Shown: one piece after another, positions 41,973 through 52,790 of the stretch | Position numbering within the stretch: position 1 is the stretch's first letter | Layout of the letters: the number at the start of each line of letters is the position of its first letter | Source: Seriola aureovittata | Taxonomy: Eukaryota > Chordata > Actinopteri > Carangiformes > Carangidae | Direction of reading: 5' to 3' | Length of the DNA: 64,000 nt | Assembly: GCF_021018895.1 (NCBI RefSeq) | Contig: NC_079387.1 | Coordinates: forward strand, 5,603,083 to 5,667,082 | Translations under genes and position numbers: made by a program | The notes under the pieces: model-generated | What the model saw: only the letters and a program-made list of their open reading frames with translations | Database searches by the model: none | Told to the model about the DNA's origin: nothing

Positions 41973-43338
41973 CCAGTTTGTTTCATGTTAGTGTTGGAAA
42001 ACTCCCGAGTTTTGATGTTTCTTTAGACAGCAAGTGATTTGCATCAAGTCAAAAAGCGCATTTGACGGCAGTACTGTGTTAAATTAAATAAAACATGGCA
42101 GTGATAGAAAATACAGAGTGCACAATAGCTACATTCAAATGTTAATAATAGCGATGGTGATTAGAGGGGACAAAACCAAGCAAACATAGAAACTGACCAT
42201 GAGGAGCTGTGCAGAGCAAAGAGCCAAGAGACGAGTCTGATTATTAAGAATGTGTATATTTATCATACTGTCTCACAATCAAGCAGTATGCATTATTTAC
42301 ACTATGTTTTTATGGCATTATAATAAGGCAAAAAAATATGATATTATAGTAAGGCATAAAATTTCATAGAATAGTAAGTAAGCCGAAGAGCAGGAGAAGC
42401 CCCACATGCTCAAGCTTGCCAGTTTTATGAAACATTTTGGAATTTTACTATATTACTATATTAGATTATTACATATGAATATATTTCATTAGCTGCTGTC
42501 AAGTAAATGTCAGTAGGCAGGAAATGTATTCATTTAGTGATCCAATTTCTGTAATAAGCTAATATAGTAAGAATCTTATGTTACGAAAAGTAGTAAGCTG
42601 AGATTTCAACATACAACCAAACACCCCTCTGTTTTTCTACCCCACTTAGTACAATCCGGGTTCCCCCTTGTATAAATCAAATCGGATTCAACCAACACCT
42701 GTTTGACAGTCGGACCTTACACCTCGGCTTGGACGGAGCTCGGACGGGAGCACATGCTACAAACATTTGGGTAAGTTCAATTCAATGAAATATCACGAAA
42801 CAACTTTGTGTAGCTCTGCCATTAACTTCCAAATCATGTCAAAGGAAATCGTAGTAGTAGTAGTATTAATAATTGAAATGTAATTTCTCTGTTGACTTTC
42901 AAGCATCTGAACTGGTGATATCATTGATAGAAAATGTAGGAAAAGGCAAAGGAAAATACAAAACAAAGAGGGGAAGACGGCCTGCGGTGCTTTAGTCAGA
43001 AAGCGCTTCTCTGTTCATTCAGCAGCCTGGACAGACGACAGACTTATATAAATGACATTGACAAAACATTATATTTTCTGACAGTTAAGAGATAAGGCTT
43101 TGCAGAAAACAGTGTGTGTGTCTTTGCTTGTGCAGTAGTTTGTTGCGGTGGCATGAGGAGGATTACATGGTCTTTGCTTCATTTATCCATTACCGCTTCT
43201 TCTTTCTTCATTTTATTCATGTATCTTAACATTCCAAATATTCACTTATTCCTCTCTGGGCTGCAGCCTTTTCCGTATCTTGTTATCTTATCACCACCAA
43301 TGACTTCAATCACTTCCGGGAACTCAGTCAGTTTTTCG
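41973..43338 (+). repeat. 1.3-kb duplicated segment, copy 1
   Basis: It matches 48549-49858 nearly base for base over most of its length, in the same orientation, with small indels. Shared landmarks are 'gttggaaaactcccgagttt', the 'acaatccgggttcccccttg' TATA region, a GTAG trinucleotide block and a common end 'cagtcagtttttcg'. This copy keeps about 40 bases near its start (caagtgatttgcatcaagtc...) that copy 2 lacks. It also contains a minisatellite-like piece 'ggcataaaatttcatagaa'. Unknown sequence, probably part of a mobile or segmental duplication unit. Confidence 0.9.
42671..42776 (+). promoter_or_regulatory. TATA-like box and 5' splice site in copy 1
   Basis: TATAAA at 42671-42676 is followed exactly 100 bases later by a consensus donor gtaagt (42771). 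This predicts a non-coding first exon of about 70 nt. The same arrangement with the same 100-base spacing is kept in copy 2. The next acceptor with a good pyrimidine tract is at 43651-43654. Confidence 0.35.
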
Positions 43339-43575
43339 AGTTTGCATGTTCTCCCCGTGCCAGTGTGGTTTCTCTCCGGGTACTCCGGCTTCCTCCCACA
43401 GTCCAAAGACATGCAAACGGGGACTAGGCTAATCGGATACTCTAAATCGACCATAGGTGTGGCTGTGAGTGCGAACGGTTGTCTGTCTCTATGCGTTTGC
43501 CCTGCGATGGACCGGCGACCTGTCCAGGGCGTACCCCGCCTCTCGCCCGCAAGGATAAGCGGTAGAAAATGAAAA
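43339..43575 (+). mobile_element. SINE-like element, body portion
   Basis: It contains text I recognise from a very common fish interspersed repeat: 'gcatgttctccccgtg', 'gggtactccggcttcctccc', 'acagtccaaagacatgc', 'gcgacctgtccagggcgtac' and 'cgcctctcgcccgc'. The tRNA-like head is missing here. It begins exactly where the 1.3-kb duplication ends, and the second copy of the duplication joins the head of the same family at the same point. Confidence 0.7.
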
Positions 43576-43654
43576 AAACGAACATATAATCACTGCAGCT
43601 CAAACATTTTCTACCACGTCAAAACACTTACATTTGGTTTATTTGTTCTTACAG

Positions 43655-43697
43655 GCGTTTCTTCAACTGCGTGAGGACCGTGACCGTCTGCAGAGCG
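43655..43697 (+). other. Exon-like segment of unknown origin
   Basis: A 43-nt block sits between a strong acceptor (gttcttacag) and a donor (gtgaga). One frame reads AFLQLREDRDRLQS. The block could be the second exon of a transcript started at the TATA box of copy 1, or a stray fragment like its neighbours. It is not recognised. Confidence 0.25.
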
Positions 43698-43854
43698 GTG
43701 AGAGGGTTTCTTTTATCTTCACATGATTTATTCTTACACAAAATGCTCACTTTTTAATCCTTTGGCTTTCACTCTTATACCAGGAGAGAGAGAGAGAGAG
43801 AGAGAGAGAAACCCTCTAACCCCTTAGGCCGCTCAGTTAGAGATAAAGATGACA

Positions 43855-43856
<2 letters not shown>

Positions 43857-43916
<60 letters not shown>
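43857..43916. repeat. (CT)n microsatellite
   Basis: About 60 bp of CT, interrupting a tRNA-SINE fragment. A shorter GA array (43785-43809) precedes it. Confidence 0.95.
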
Positions 43917-43918
<2 letters not shown>

Positions 43919-43933
43919 AGCTTTTTCAGGTTG

Positions 43934-44090
43934 TCCTCTGTGTGTTGGTCCCAGAAAAGAGGTAAGATCAAACCATATTTGAACTCTCAATCTCTCAGTC
44001 TGTAGAGTAGCCCTCTAACCCCTTAAGCTACTCAGTTAGAGATAAAGAGTCTGTCCTCTGTGTGATGGTCCCAAAAAGTGAGATAAAGGT
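43934..44090 (-). mobile_element. tRNA-derived SINE, one and a partial copy
   Basis: Read on the minus strand, the head is tRNA-like. An A-box region 'tagcttaaggggttagagg' lies about 35 bases ahead of a B-box 'gagagttcaaat'. A body with 'ttctgggaccaacacacaga' follows. The same head and body recur on the plus strand at 55793-55890, and further truncated pieces adjoin here. The orientation and promoter boxes point to a Pol III-derived SINE. Confidence 0.65.
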
Positions 44091-44138
44091 GCTCTTTATG
44101 TTATGTCATCCAAAAAGTTATAGTATAGTTAGTTATAG

Positions 44139-44795
44139 GAGAAGCAGCAGAGAGAACAGGTGGACAGGAACATTAAAGAAGCCAAAGAGAAACTGGAGGC
44201 TGAGCTGGAGTCGGCCAAACACGAACATCAGCTCATGTTAATGAGACATGGTAGGGACGGGTTATTCGTGTCCTCCCATGAGTTGTGGTTGTGTGTGTGT
44301 TTGTTTACTGCTTGAACTGTTTGCCTTTCGTATGAGAGAAGATTGTATATGGGCTTCTGTTGTGACATTAGTGTGCTTGGTATCTTGCACTGGCACAAAC
44401 TTTGCTTCTCCATAGAGATTCTGAAGTGATTGTGCTGCAGCTCACTACAGCGTAGATATATCAAAGTTTGTGCCAGTGCTGCAGAGGCGAAAGCAGATAG
44501 AGATGAGGTGCGTTTTCTTTCTTTGAACAAACCATTAGGACACAATGACACAGTCCAACTTCTACTACTTTTCTATTGTTAGGCACAAACAAATTATTTT
44601 TTAAGCTTTAAGTAGTTGTGTCATGAAGTTGTTGCATTAGAGATGCACACATATATTCTTATTTGACTAATTTCTTTGTTTTGGTTTTTCTCTCCGTCTG
44701 CAGGCATGAGGAGGGAGGAGGAGATGATGAGGCACAGAGAACAGGAGGACCTGAGACGCCAGCCAGATGGCTTCAAACCAAACTACCCGGACAAT
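44139..44795 (+). pseudogene. pspc1: PSPC1 (paraspeckle component 1) fragment
   Basis: Three exon pieces match the DBHS-family coiled coil and what follows it. 44139-44250 reads [20 protein letters not shown], then a piece ending EHQLMLMRH. 44485-44507 reads RRKQIEMR. 44704-44795 reads REEEMMRHREQEDLRRQPDG, then FKPNYPDN. The wording ([20 protein letters not shown]) is closer to PSPC1 than to NONO or SFPQ. Both RRM domains, the exon that should read DLMRRQEELRR and the C-terminus are absent. In the third piece about 14 nt are missing between HEE and EEEM, shifting the frame. So this is a decayed, intron-bearing fragment and not a retrocopy. Pieces of other genes follow it. Confidence 0.8.
44387..44479. 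repeat. 18-bp perfect inverted repeat inside the PSPC1 fragment
   Basis: gcactggcacaaactttg at 44387-44404 is exactly complementary to 44462-44479, with a 57-base loop. It sits where the missing PSPC1 exon would be expected, and its right arm abuts the acceptor of the 44485 piece. It may be a remnant of a small inverted-repeat element. Confidence 0.75.
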
Positions 44796-44799
44796 GTGA

Positions 44800-45915
44800 G
44801 TACGGCTGGAAGGCACACATGCTGTCAAACACACTGAGGCTCGCCCACTTACATTTTCACTTGCGATACACAAACACAACCTTTTGTCTCGGCTGGCCAT
44901 CGAATCAGCAAACGTATTTCTCTTTAATTCATACTAAGAAATCAGAAGAAGAAAGTAGAAACACATCATGTCATATTCTAAACAAATTTGGGAAAGTGAA
45001 GAGGAAGTAAACCAACCATCTTTACACCTTTTTAGTTATTGTTTGGCTTTATTCTGACAGGTGCAGTGAGAGAGACAGGAAAGTCAGTCAACTTGCATTG
45101 GAAAAGCATCAATTTAAAGCTGCAGGTTTAATTTTACTGTGACTTTAGATGTGACTTTCTGAAACTCTCTCCCTGACCTCTTACTGCTCTCGACTCTCCG
45201 CCTAATCACACGTGACTTGACAGCACGTAACACAGTTCACACAACGAGAGACTTCGACGTCGGGTCGGTGTCTGTTGAATCCAGAACACAAGTCAAATGT
45301 GGATCTTGCAAACTCAATGTACATATCTGTCAACGGTGGGGGAGATAATTAGTGTGCGATGGCGGTGAAGGGATAGAGACAGAGATCCGAAGTGGATAAT
45401 CTAATGAAAGAGGCCGTGGACACCCATCGTAGATGTAGAGAAACTAACGCTGTAAACCTCAGAACAGCTCCTTATATGAGGAGACAGAGAGGCTTGGACC
45501 AATGAGTTAGCTGCTGCTTAGCATTACCAGTGAGTCACGCTGAAGCAAAAGCAAGTTACAGTATAATAAGAGAGTGGTTTTGAAACATTACAGCGAGGAT
45601 ATCACTGTGTCAAACATATAATCAAGCTCAGTGTTTCACCTCCGCTCTGAGTCAAAGATAAGAATCACATACCTGCAGTAATCACCATGTCACCAAGACT
45701 CAACATTAGATTTTTTCAAGAAGCTTCATCCACATATGACGGGACTTTTTTGATGTTCATCTGAAACTTTTCGTAAAACAAGAAGCAGAAGTAGTTTACA
45801 GGAAATGTGGTCTGAGATGGAGATTCCCCGGCGGCCTCCTGTCGGTTAATATGACGTAGTTGCATCGAATGAAAAGAAGCTGCGCGTCGAATCTGCAGTG
45901 CTCAGTTCGAGCGTC
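44800..45915. other. Unassigned sequence between gene fragments
   Basis: No exon, terminal repeat or known element was recognised in these 1.1 kb between the PSPC1-like and ARHGAP20-like pieces. If the fragments were captured separately, a junction should lie here. Confidence 0.4.
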
Positions 45916-45917
45916 AG

Positions 45918-46621
45918 TGATGTGGCCCCCGTGTGTCCCGAGACCTGTCCGTCGGTCCAGTCCTTTCTCCTCCACGGACACGCGCAGCTGAAGACGGGGA
46001 TGCAGACTCAGGACCGACACCTCTTCCTGTTCACCGACATCCCGGTCATCGCCAAAGCCAAGTAAAGCACGAGTTTAGGAACATTTTGGCTGCTGCTCGT
46101 GTCATTCACCGCTGAAGTAGGTTAATACCTGGGTCTAAGGTTAAAATTAGAGCGTGTGTGTGTGTGTGTGTGTGTGTGAGATGTGGACGGCAGGCTGCAC
46201 GGACGAGGTGTGTGAGGGAAGCACCAACCCCGACAGGAGCTTTGTCATTGGCTGGCCCACCTCCAACTGTGTTGCAACGTTTAGGTAACACACACACACA
46301 CAGGCTGTAATTACATGTGATGTTCTTTGATGTTTCTACTTCATGTTCCCCTCAGCTCCACAGAACAGAAAGAGAGATGGCTCTCCACCCTCAGAAGGTA
46401 AACTCTGCCTTCACACATCAGCATGAAGTACTGAGTGTGTGTGTGTGTGTGTGTGTGTGTGTCAGGACAAATCTCACCACTTTGTTTTTCTCTGCAGTCG
46501 GATAAAAGAAGAGAAAGAGAAGGAGGAGCCTAAGACCATCCCTCTGAGAGTGTATGGGAAGGGAATCAACACTTTTGCTGTTGTAAGTTTATTTTAATGT
46601 TTATCCTCCATCTTTTGTGTG

Positions 46622-46661
<40 letters not shown>

Positions 46662-46807
46662 GTGATACTTTCCCTGCAGTGTAAAGTGATGTCCTGTTGA
46701 TGCTGTATGTGAATGTCTCCTCCCATTAGACCAAGACGCTTCCTGTCAGCAACTCAGACTCGACCAATGAGGTGATCCGACTGGCTCTGCGGCAGTTCGG
46801 CATCATA
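45918..46807 (+). pseudogene. arhgap20: ARHGAP20-like PH/RA fragment
   Basis: Five exon pieces with consensus splice sites match the PH domain and the start of the Ras-associating domain of ARHGAP20-type RhoGAPs. 45918-46061 has SFLLHGHAQLKTGMQTQDRH then LFLFTDIPVIAKA. 46140-46284 has MWTAGCTDEVCEGSTN and SFVIGWPTSNCVATF. 46356-46397 has STEQKERWLSTLR. 46498-46582 has TIPLRVYGKGINTFAV. 46730-46807 has TKTLPVSNSDSTNEVIRLAL. Phases join correctly, but a GT microsatellite inside the second exon (about 46154-46178) leaves its two halves in different frames. The remaining RA domain and the whole GAP domain are not found downstream. This is therefore a partial, probably dead copy. Confidence 0.8.
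46620..46661. repeat. (GCGT)n microsatellite
   Basis: About ten tandem GCGT units in the intron before the last ARHGAP20-like piece. This is simple sequence rich in CpG. Confidence 0.95.
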
Positions 46808-47973
46808 GTGAGTATCGAGACTCTTAGTGCTTAATCATATTTAATTGATAGAAAGTTAACCACTTTTGAAAACATGAAATCTAAAGATGCAACTTGACAC
46901 AGTGTTGATAATTAAAAAACATTAGCTGCATGTTCTTTATGAGTCATCTTAGCACCAACCACCTGCCTTTCTATGAAATTGAAGAATGTTGTAATATAAA
47001 TATAGATATCAATATCTTACACCAAATTATTATCAATAAAAAAAGGAACAAAGAAGTCTGAGTGTTCAACTTCCGCTCTGAGTTGAGTTAAAATCAGGAC
47101 TCGGGGCCGTAGCAGTGATTTGAAGACTGTAGCATTGAGATTGGCTCGTCACTAATTTATTTGAGGGTACGTTAGTCCATTTTATTTAGATTGAAACTAT
47201 ATGTTTTTACAAAGAAGCAAAACGTACCGGTGTATTCCTCTCAACCGTAAAGTACCGCAGTCAGCGCGGCCGACCATATACGTGGTAATTCTTCCTCGAT
47301 CTCCCAAAGCCGTCTGGTAACCTAGGGTGAATTCCAAATGGTAAATGCTACGGTTTATTATAAATGTAATGTAATGTAATGAAAAGAAATGAGTGATTAG
47401 TGCGTCTAGTGAGAATGCTACCTGTGGTATCGGATGTTCTCAGCTTCTGCGGGCACGGTTGCACAGTTTCCGCAGGGGCACCTGTCCAAAATATAGAGGA
47501 AAAATGGAAACGTTGACCAGAATATAAAGCTTATTAAATTCAAAAATTCACTCACAGACAGTGGAGCTAAGGTGGGTAAGAAGTAAGCTTGGCTACATAT
47601 CAAACATGTCACTTATTGCATATAATGTGGAGCTTGACAACAGTGTAGTGTAGAAAACTGCACAGTTCAGTCTTTGACTAAAGATAATGTTGCTGACAGA
47701 CACGATTATGCTGATTGACAGCTTTTATTGTAATGCTCAAAATAAATGGACTACATAAAGGAAGATGTCACGATGAGCATCTCTGCTCAAAACACGGATA
47801 AAAATGAATAAAATCAAAACGATTTACTTTGTCAGCATCTATTAAAGTATCTTACTGGACTTGACATTGAACACCTGTAGCAAACATTTTCACAGACTGT
47901 AAAAAGTATATCTAAGGAGGCACAATTCACAATAGTGCTTATTTACCAAAAGTGATGACGAGACAGTATATTA

Positions 47974-48017
<44 letters not shown>

Positions 48018-48160
48018 TTTTTTGTTAAAAATCAGTGTTTGTGTAGTTATTGGTTGTTTTATTTTTGGAGCCTCTCTGTGTTTTTTCAGACATCCGGTGG
48101 AAGTTTAAGGGCACTACATTGTTTGTTTGTTTGTTTGTTTACTTACTAAAACATCAATGT
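46808..48160. other. Mostly unassigned sequence
   Basis: AT-rich sequence without recognisable RA or GAP exons of the ARHGAP20-like gene. It contains the short P2RX7-like piece (47422-47481), a (GTT)n run (about 47975-48014) and a GTTT run near 48120. Confidence 0.5.
47422..47481 (-). pseudogene. P2RX7 C-terminal-domain-like exon fragment
   Basis: On the minus strand a 60-nt block lies between an acceptor (ttggacag) and a GT donor. It encodes CPCGNCATVPAEAENIRYHR. The CxCGNC core followed by P.E.E resembles the cysteine-rich intracellular domain of P2X7-type receptors and the many fish proteins that borrow it. The expected Cys-Cys pair after the glutamate is replaced. It is a single exon, so the assignment rests on one motif. 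Confidence 0.45.
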
Positions 48161-48166
48161 TTTAAA

Positions 48167-48210
<44 letters not shown>
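48167..48210. repeat. (GT)n microsatellite
   Basis: About 44 bp of GT followed by GA, 75 bases before the ABCC4-like piece. Confidence 0.95.
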
Positions 48211-48219
<9 letters not shown>

Positions 48220-48286
48220 GACTTGAGGCCTCGTGACGCCGATAGGAAACGTCCAGTGGAGCGTGTGGAGAACACGGTGAGGACGG

Positions 48287-48376
48287 GAGCCGCAGGGAGA
48301 GATCCGCATAGACGGCGTCCTGACGTCAGAGATCGGCCTCCACGACCTGCGTCAGAGGATGTCCGTCATTCCCCAG
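48287..48376 (+). pseudogene. abcc4: ABCC4-like exon fragment
   Basis: Thirty codons read [20 protein letters not shown] then [10 protein letters not shown]. This is the stretch after the Walker A motif of the second nucleotide-binding domain in ABCC4-type exporters, ending at the Q-loop glutamine. A GT follows directly. The Walker A exon before it and the signature/Walker B exons after it are absent from the window. It is therefore an isolated piece. It lies 173 bp before copy 2 of the duplicated segment begins. Confidence 0.75.
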
Positions 48377-48842
48377 GTAGAGATGACGCGTGGGTATTTA
48401 ATTTTTTGAACATGCTTGTTAGAATTGAGCAATGTTATTATCGAACAGGGGCTGAAGCTGCGATTGAGTTTGTGTATTTATTTCTGTTTGGACTCCTGCG
48501 TGTTTTTAACAGCTGCAATGAAGTGAAAAAAATAAGCAGAAACCCGGTCAGTTTTGTTTCCTGTTAGTGTTGGAAAACTCCCGAGTTTTGATGTTTCTTT
48601 AGACGGCAGTACTGTGTTAAATGAAATAAAACATGGACTGAGTGCACAATAGCTACATTCAAATGCTGAATAAAAGCGATGGGGATTGGAGGGGACAAAA
48701 CCAAGCAAACATAGAAACTGACCATGAGGAGTCTGATTATTAAGAATGTGTATATTTATCATACTGTCTCACAATCAAGCAGTATGCATTATTTACACTA
48801 TGTTTTTATGGCATTGTAATAAGGCAAAAAAATATGATATTA

Positions 48843-48969
<127 letters not shown>

Positions 48970-49233
48970 CCGAAGAGCAGGAGAAGCCCCACATGCTCAA
49001 GCTTGCCAGTTTTATTAAACATTTTGGAATTTTACTATATTAGATTATTACATATGAATATATTTCATTAGCTGCTGTCAAGTAAATGTCAGTAGGCAGG
49101 AAATGTATTCATTTAGTGATCCAATTTCTGTAATAATCTAATATAGTAAGAATCTTATGTTAGGAAAAGTAGTAAGCTGAGATTTCAACATACAACCAAA
49201 CACCCCACTTAGTACAATCCGGGTTCCCCCTTG

Positions 49234-49339
49234 TATAAATCAAATCGGATTCAACCAACACCTGTTTGACAGTCTGACCTTACACCTCGGCTTGGACGGA
49301 GCTCGGACGCGAGCACACGCTACAAACATTTGGGTAAGT
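49234..49339 (+). promoter_or_regulatory. TATA-like box and 5' splice site in copy 2
   Basis: TATAAA at 49234-49239 with the donor gtaagt at 49334, the same 100-base spacing as in copy 1. Downstream lie an exon-like block at 50133-50195 and the micro-exon array, so this is a candidate start for that transcript. Confidence 0.35.
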
Positions 49340-49858
49340 TCAATTCAATGAAATATCACGAAACAACTTTGTGTAGCTCTGCCATTAACTTCCAAATCAT
49401 GTCAAAGGAAATCGTAGTAGTAGTAGTATTAATAATTGAAATGTAATTTCTCTGTTGACTTTCAAGCATCTGAACTGGTGATATCATTGATAGAAAATGT
49501 AGGAAAAGGCAAAGGAAAATCAAAACAAAGAGGGGAAGACGGCCTGCGGTGCTTTAGTCAGAAAGCGCTCCTCTGTTCATTCGGCAGCCTGGACAGAAGA
49601 CATTGACAAAACATATGATATTTTCTGACAGTTAAGTGTGTCTTTGCTTGTGCAGTAGTTTGTTGCGGTGGCATGAGGAGGATTACATGGTCTTTGCTTC
49701 ATTTATCCATTACCGCTTCTTCTTTCTTCATTTTATTCATGTATCTTAACATTCCAAATCTTCACTTATTCCTCTCTGGGCTGCAGCCTTTTCCGTATCT
49801 CGTTATCTTATCACCACCAATGACTTCAATCACTTCCAGGTACACAGTCAGTTTTTCG

Positions 49859-49962
49859 TTGGCGCAGCGGTTAGCGCTGTCGCCTCTCATCGAGAGGGTT
49901 CCCGGTTCGAGGCTCGGCCGTGCGATCTTTTTGCGTGGAGTTCGCATGTTCTCCCCGGGTAC
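49859..49962 (+). mobile_element. SINE-like element, tRNA-like head
   Basis: The head 'ggcgcagcggttagcgctgt' (A-box-like) is followed by 'ggttcgaggctcgg' (B-box-like) and 'gcatgttctcccc', and is then truncated. It is the head of the family whose body lies at 43339-43575. Confidence 0.7.
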
Positions 49963-50063
49963 CTCAGTATAATATGTTTTAAAAATGTCATAGTGTAGTA
50001 AGGTACAGAACTTGGACAATCTTATATTATTGTTGTTGTTGTTGTTGTTGTTGTTGTTATTTA

Positions 50064-50094
<31 letters not shown>

Positions 50095-51540
50095 GAACAA
50101 GGCCTGTTGGTTTTGTCTTGTTTCTTCTACAGGAGTCCTTGTAAGATGGTGGTGCTGATACCGGAGCCGCCCAGTTAAGTGTTACCTGATGTCAGGTGAG
50201 ATAGAAGTCATTCAGTATATTGCATGTACAACTTCATGTGTTACATGAACTCTGTAGCTCTTAGTTTATTCACCATCTTACACTCGATGTCCTTACTGTG
50301 TCAGCTCACACTGAGATGTGTTTATGGTCCATTGGTTCTTTTGAACTGAGTGGAAATAGTTTTTTACTCTGCAGTAGGTGATGTAACAACATAGCCCCTG
50401 TCTTGTTTGTTTTTACTGCTAGAAGAAGAAGAAGAAGAAGAAGAAGCATGAGTATTTGAGATCAACAACCAAAGTCTACAGTCCTTGGCTTGTGTGAAAC
50501 GTACGTATGTATGTATGTATGTATGTATCTTTGACTTGTGTGTGCTGTATTTGAGCTGTCTAGCAGTAGAAGTGACATGGATGAGAGGCAGTAAAGGTGC
50601 ACACTGTGAAATGTCCAGTTCAGTGTATGTAGTGGCACCGTTGGTTTGCTGATGTTTGTTTGTTTGTTTTGTTGTGGTGTGGTAGGTCCAGCTGCTCATC
50701 AACTGTGAGATGGGGGAAGAGAAGTTTTGATGTATGAATACAGAGGGTCCAATTGGAGATGTCTTACCTCGAAGGACTATTTGGTGAGAACCGTGTCACA
50801 CACTTACACGTGCATCATGTAGTATGAAGTGTGTGAGGGAACCAAAGATGTGAGCATGTTTGTGGTGTGATCTTTATGTGTCTGTGAGATAACGGAAGAG
50901 GAATCATTGTATTGAACATTGACAGTGGATGTAACAAGTGCTTGAATCTCATTTGGCTTGTGGTGTGGATGGAGTGATGCTGTTTGTTCAGGGCTCATAC
51001 AGAGTGCAGGAGGCAGATAACTGATACGCAAGACTAAAGTCATGCTCCGAGAGGATTGTAGCTGTGGTGTCAAGGTGTTTGTGTTATTTTGTTCAGGTCA
51101 TCTATATCACCCCCCCCCCCCCCCCCCCATATGTAAGTGACTTACTTTGTACTTTTATGTGAGAATATTTTGACAGTTTCCTTCTACTGTAGTATAATGG
51201 AGATGTTGCTTAAAAGTTCACGGTGTCTGCTGTCATTGTACAGAATGTGTAGTGGGTGAATGTAGTTCCAGAGGTAAAGTGACTTTTTCAGCTTTGTGCA
51301 AATTATCAAGTGTTGCTTGGAAGTGTTTACATACTTTCTCTGTTGCAAGAGGTTGACTTTGTTTGTATCGATGCAGGAGGATCCAATTAGGAGCGTCAAC
51401 GAGGCGCAGCCCTGTGCAATTAGGAGTGTCACCGAGGCACCGCCCAGTGAGGAGATGCGATTGGCTGTTCACAGGTGTGAGCAATCAGCAGTGTGCTACT
51501 TGAGCAGCAGTGCCGGTGTGTCAGTCCTTGTGTGAAGACC

Positions 51541-52450
51541 GACGTGTGCTGTGTGTGTTTCATGGCTCACAGCAAACACCGAGGCCCTGCTAACTTCTTT
51601 CTCTGCTTCCTTCCTCACAGCAAACACCGAAGGCACGGGTGAAGATCTGCAGGGGCTGCTAGCTAACTCCTTTGTGTGGTAAGTGTTTTACCCTCATTGT
51701 CTCTGCCGTGTGCTTCATGGCTCACAGCAAACACCGAGGCCCTGCTAACCTCATTGTCTCTGCTTCCTTCCTCACAGCAAACACCGAGGACCTGCTAGCT
51801 AACTCCTTTGTGTGGTAAGTGTTTTACCCTCATTGTCTCTGCCGTGTGTTTCATGGCTCACGGCAAACACCGAGGCCCTGCTAACCTCATTGTCTCTGCT
51901 TCCTTTCTCACAGCAAACACCGAAGACACGGGTGAAGGCTAACTTCTTTCTCCGGTAAGTCTTTTACCCTCATTGTCTGTACTGTGTGTGTTTCATGGCT
52001 CACAGCAAACACTGAGGCCCTGCTAACTTCTTTCTCTGCTTCCTTCCTCACAGCAAACGATGGCTTGGACAGCAAAAACCGAAGGCACGGGTGAAGACCT
52101 GCCCTGCTCCTTTCCTGTAAGTGTTTCTAACATTTCTTCACTCTGTCTACAGCAGGCGGCAGCCATTGCACTCATTGTCTCTGCCGTGTGTTTCATGGCT
52201 CACAGCAAACACCGAGGCCCTGCTAACTTCTTTCTCTGCTTCCTTCCTCACAGCAAACACCGAAGACACGGGTGAAGGCTAACTTCTTTCTCCGGTAAGT
52301 CTTTTACCCTCATTGCTCACAGCAAACACTGAGGACCTGCCCTGCTCCTTTCCTGTAAGTGTTTCTAACATTTCTTCACTCTGTCTACAGCAGGCGGCAG
52401 CCATTGCACTCATTGTCTCTGCCGTGTGCTTCATGGCTCACAGCTGTGTA
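51541..52450 (+). repeat. Tandem cassette array containing splice signals
   Basis: About eleven copies of a 'ctcacagcaaacaccga' core are spread over 0.9 kb. They are grouped into units of roughly 140-240 bp that also repeat 'cattgtctctgccgtgtg', 'ttcatggctcacag' and 'gtaagt.ttttaccctcattg'. Copies differ by block deletions and point changes (for example caaacga at about 52055). Each unit looks like intron end, a micro-exon of 35-60 nt, then donor. Confidence 0.9.
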
Positions 52451-52790
52451 GGATGAAGCAAAGACTGAAGGGTGCTCTCTGCAAACACTCTGGTAAGTCA
52501 CTTCACATGTCGGCAAATACAACTGCTTTTATTTATGTATTGTTTGCAGGTGTGTTAAACCCAAATCATCTAATTACTATTTTTTTTTTAGGAGCTGTGG
52601 TGTCACCAACAATGAAAGGTAAGTGTTGAAAAGCTGTAGGTAACACTATCGCAAGCATTTACCTTCTGCCTTTTCCTCCACCAGCACCAAGAGCCCCTTG
52701 CTGATGACACCAAGCCCATTCCTGCTCACAAACCATGGGGGAAAGAGAAGAAGGAACCAACCAACTGCTAATTGTGGTATGGAGATGTGT

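Noticed and set aside
44139..44795. Reading the DBHS fragment as NONO or SFPQ
   Set aside because: [14 protein letters not shown] and GFKPNY fit PSPC1 better. NONO would read closer to GFKGTF and SFPQ to HEHQANLL.
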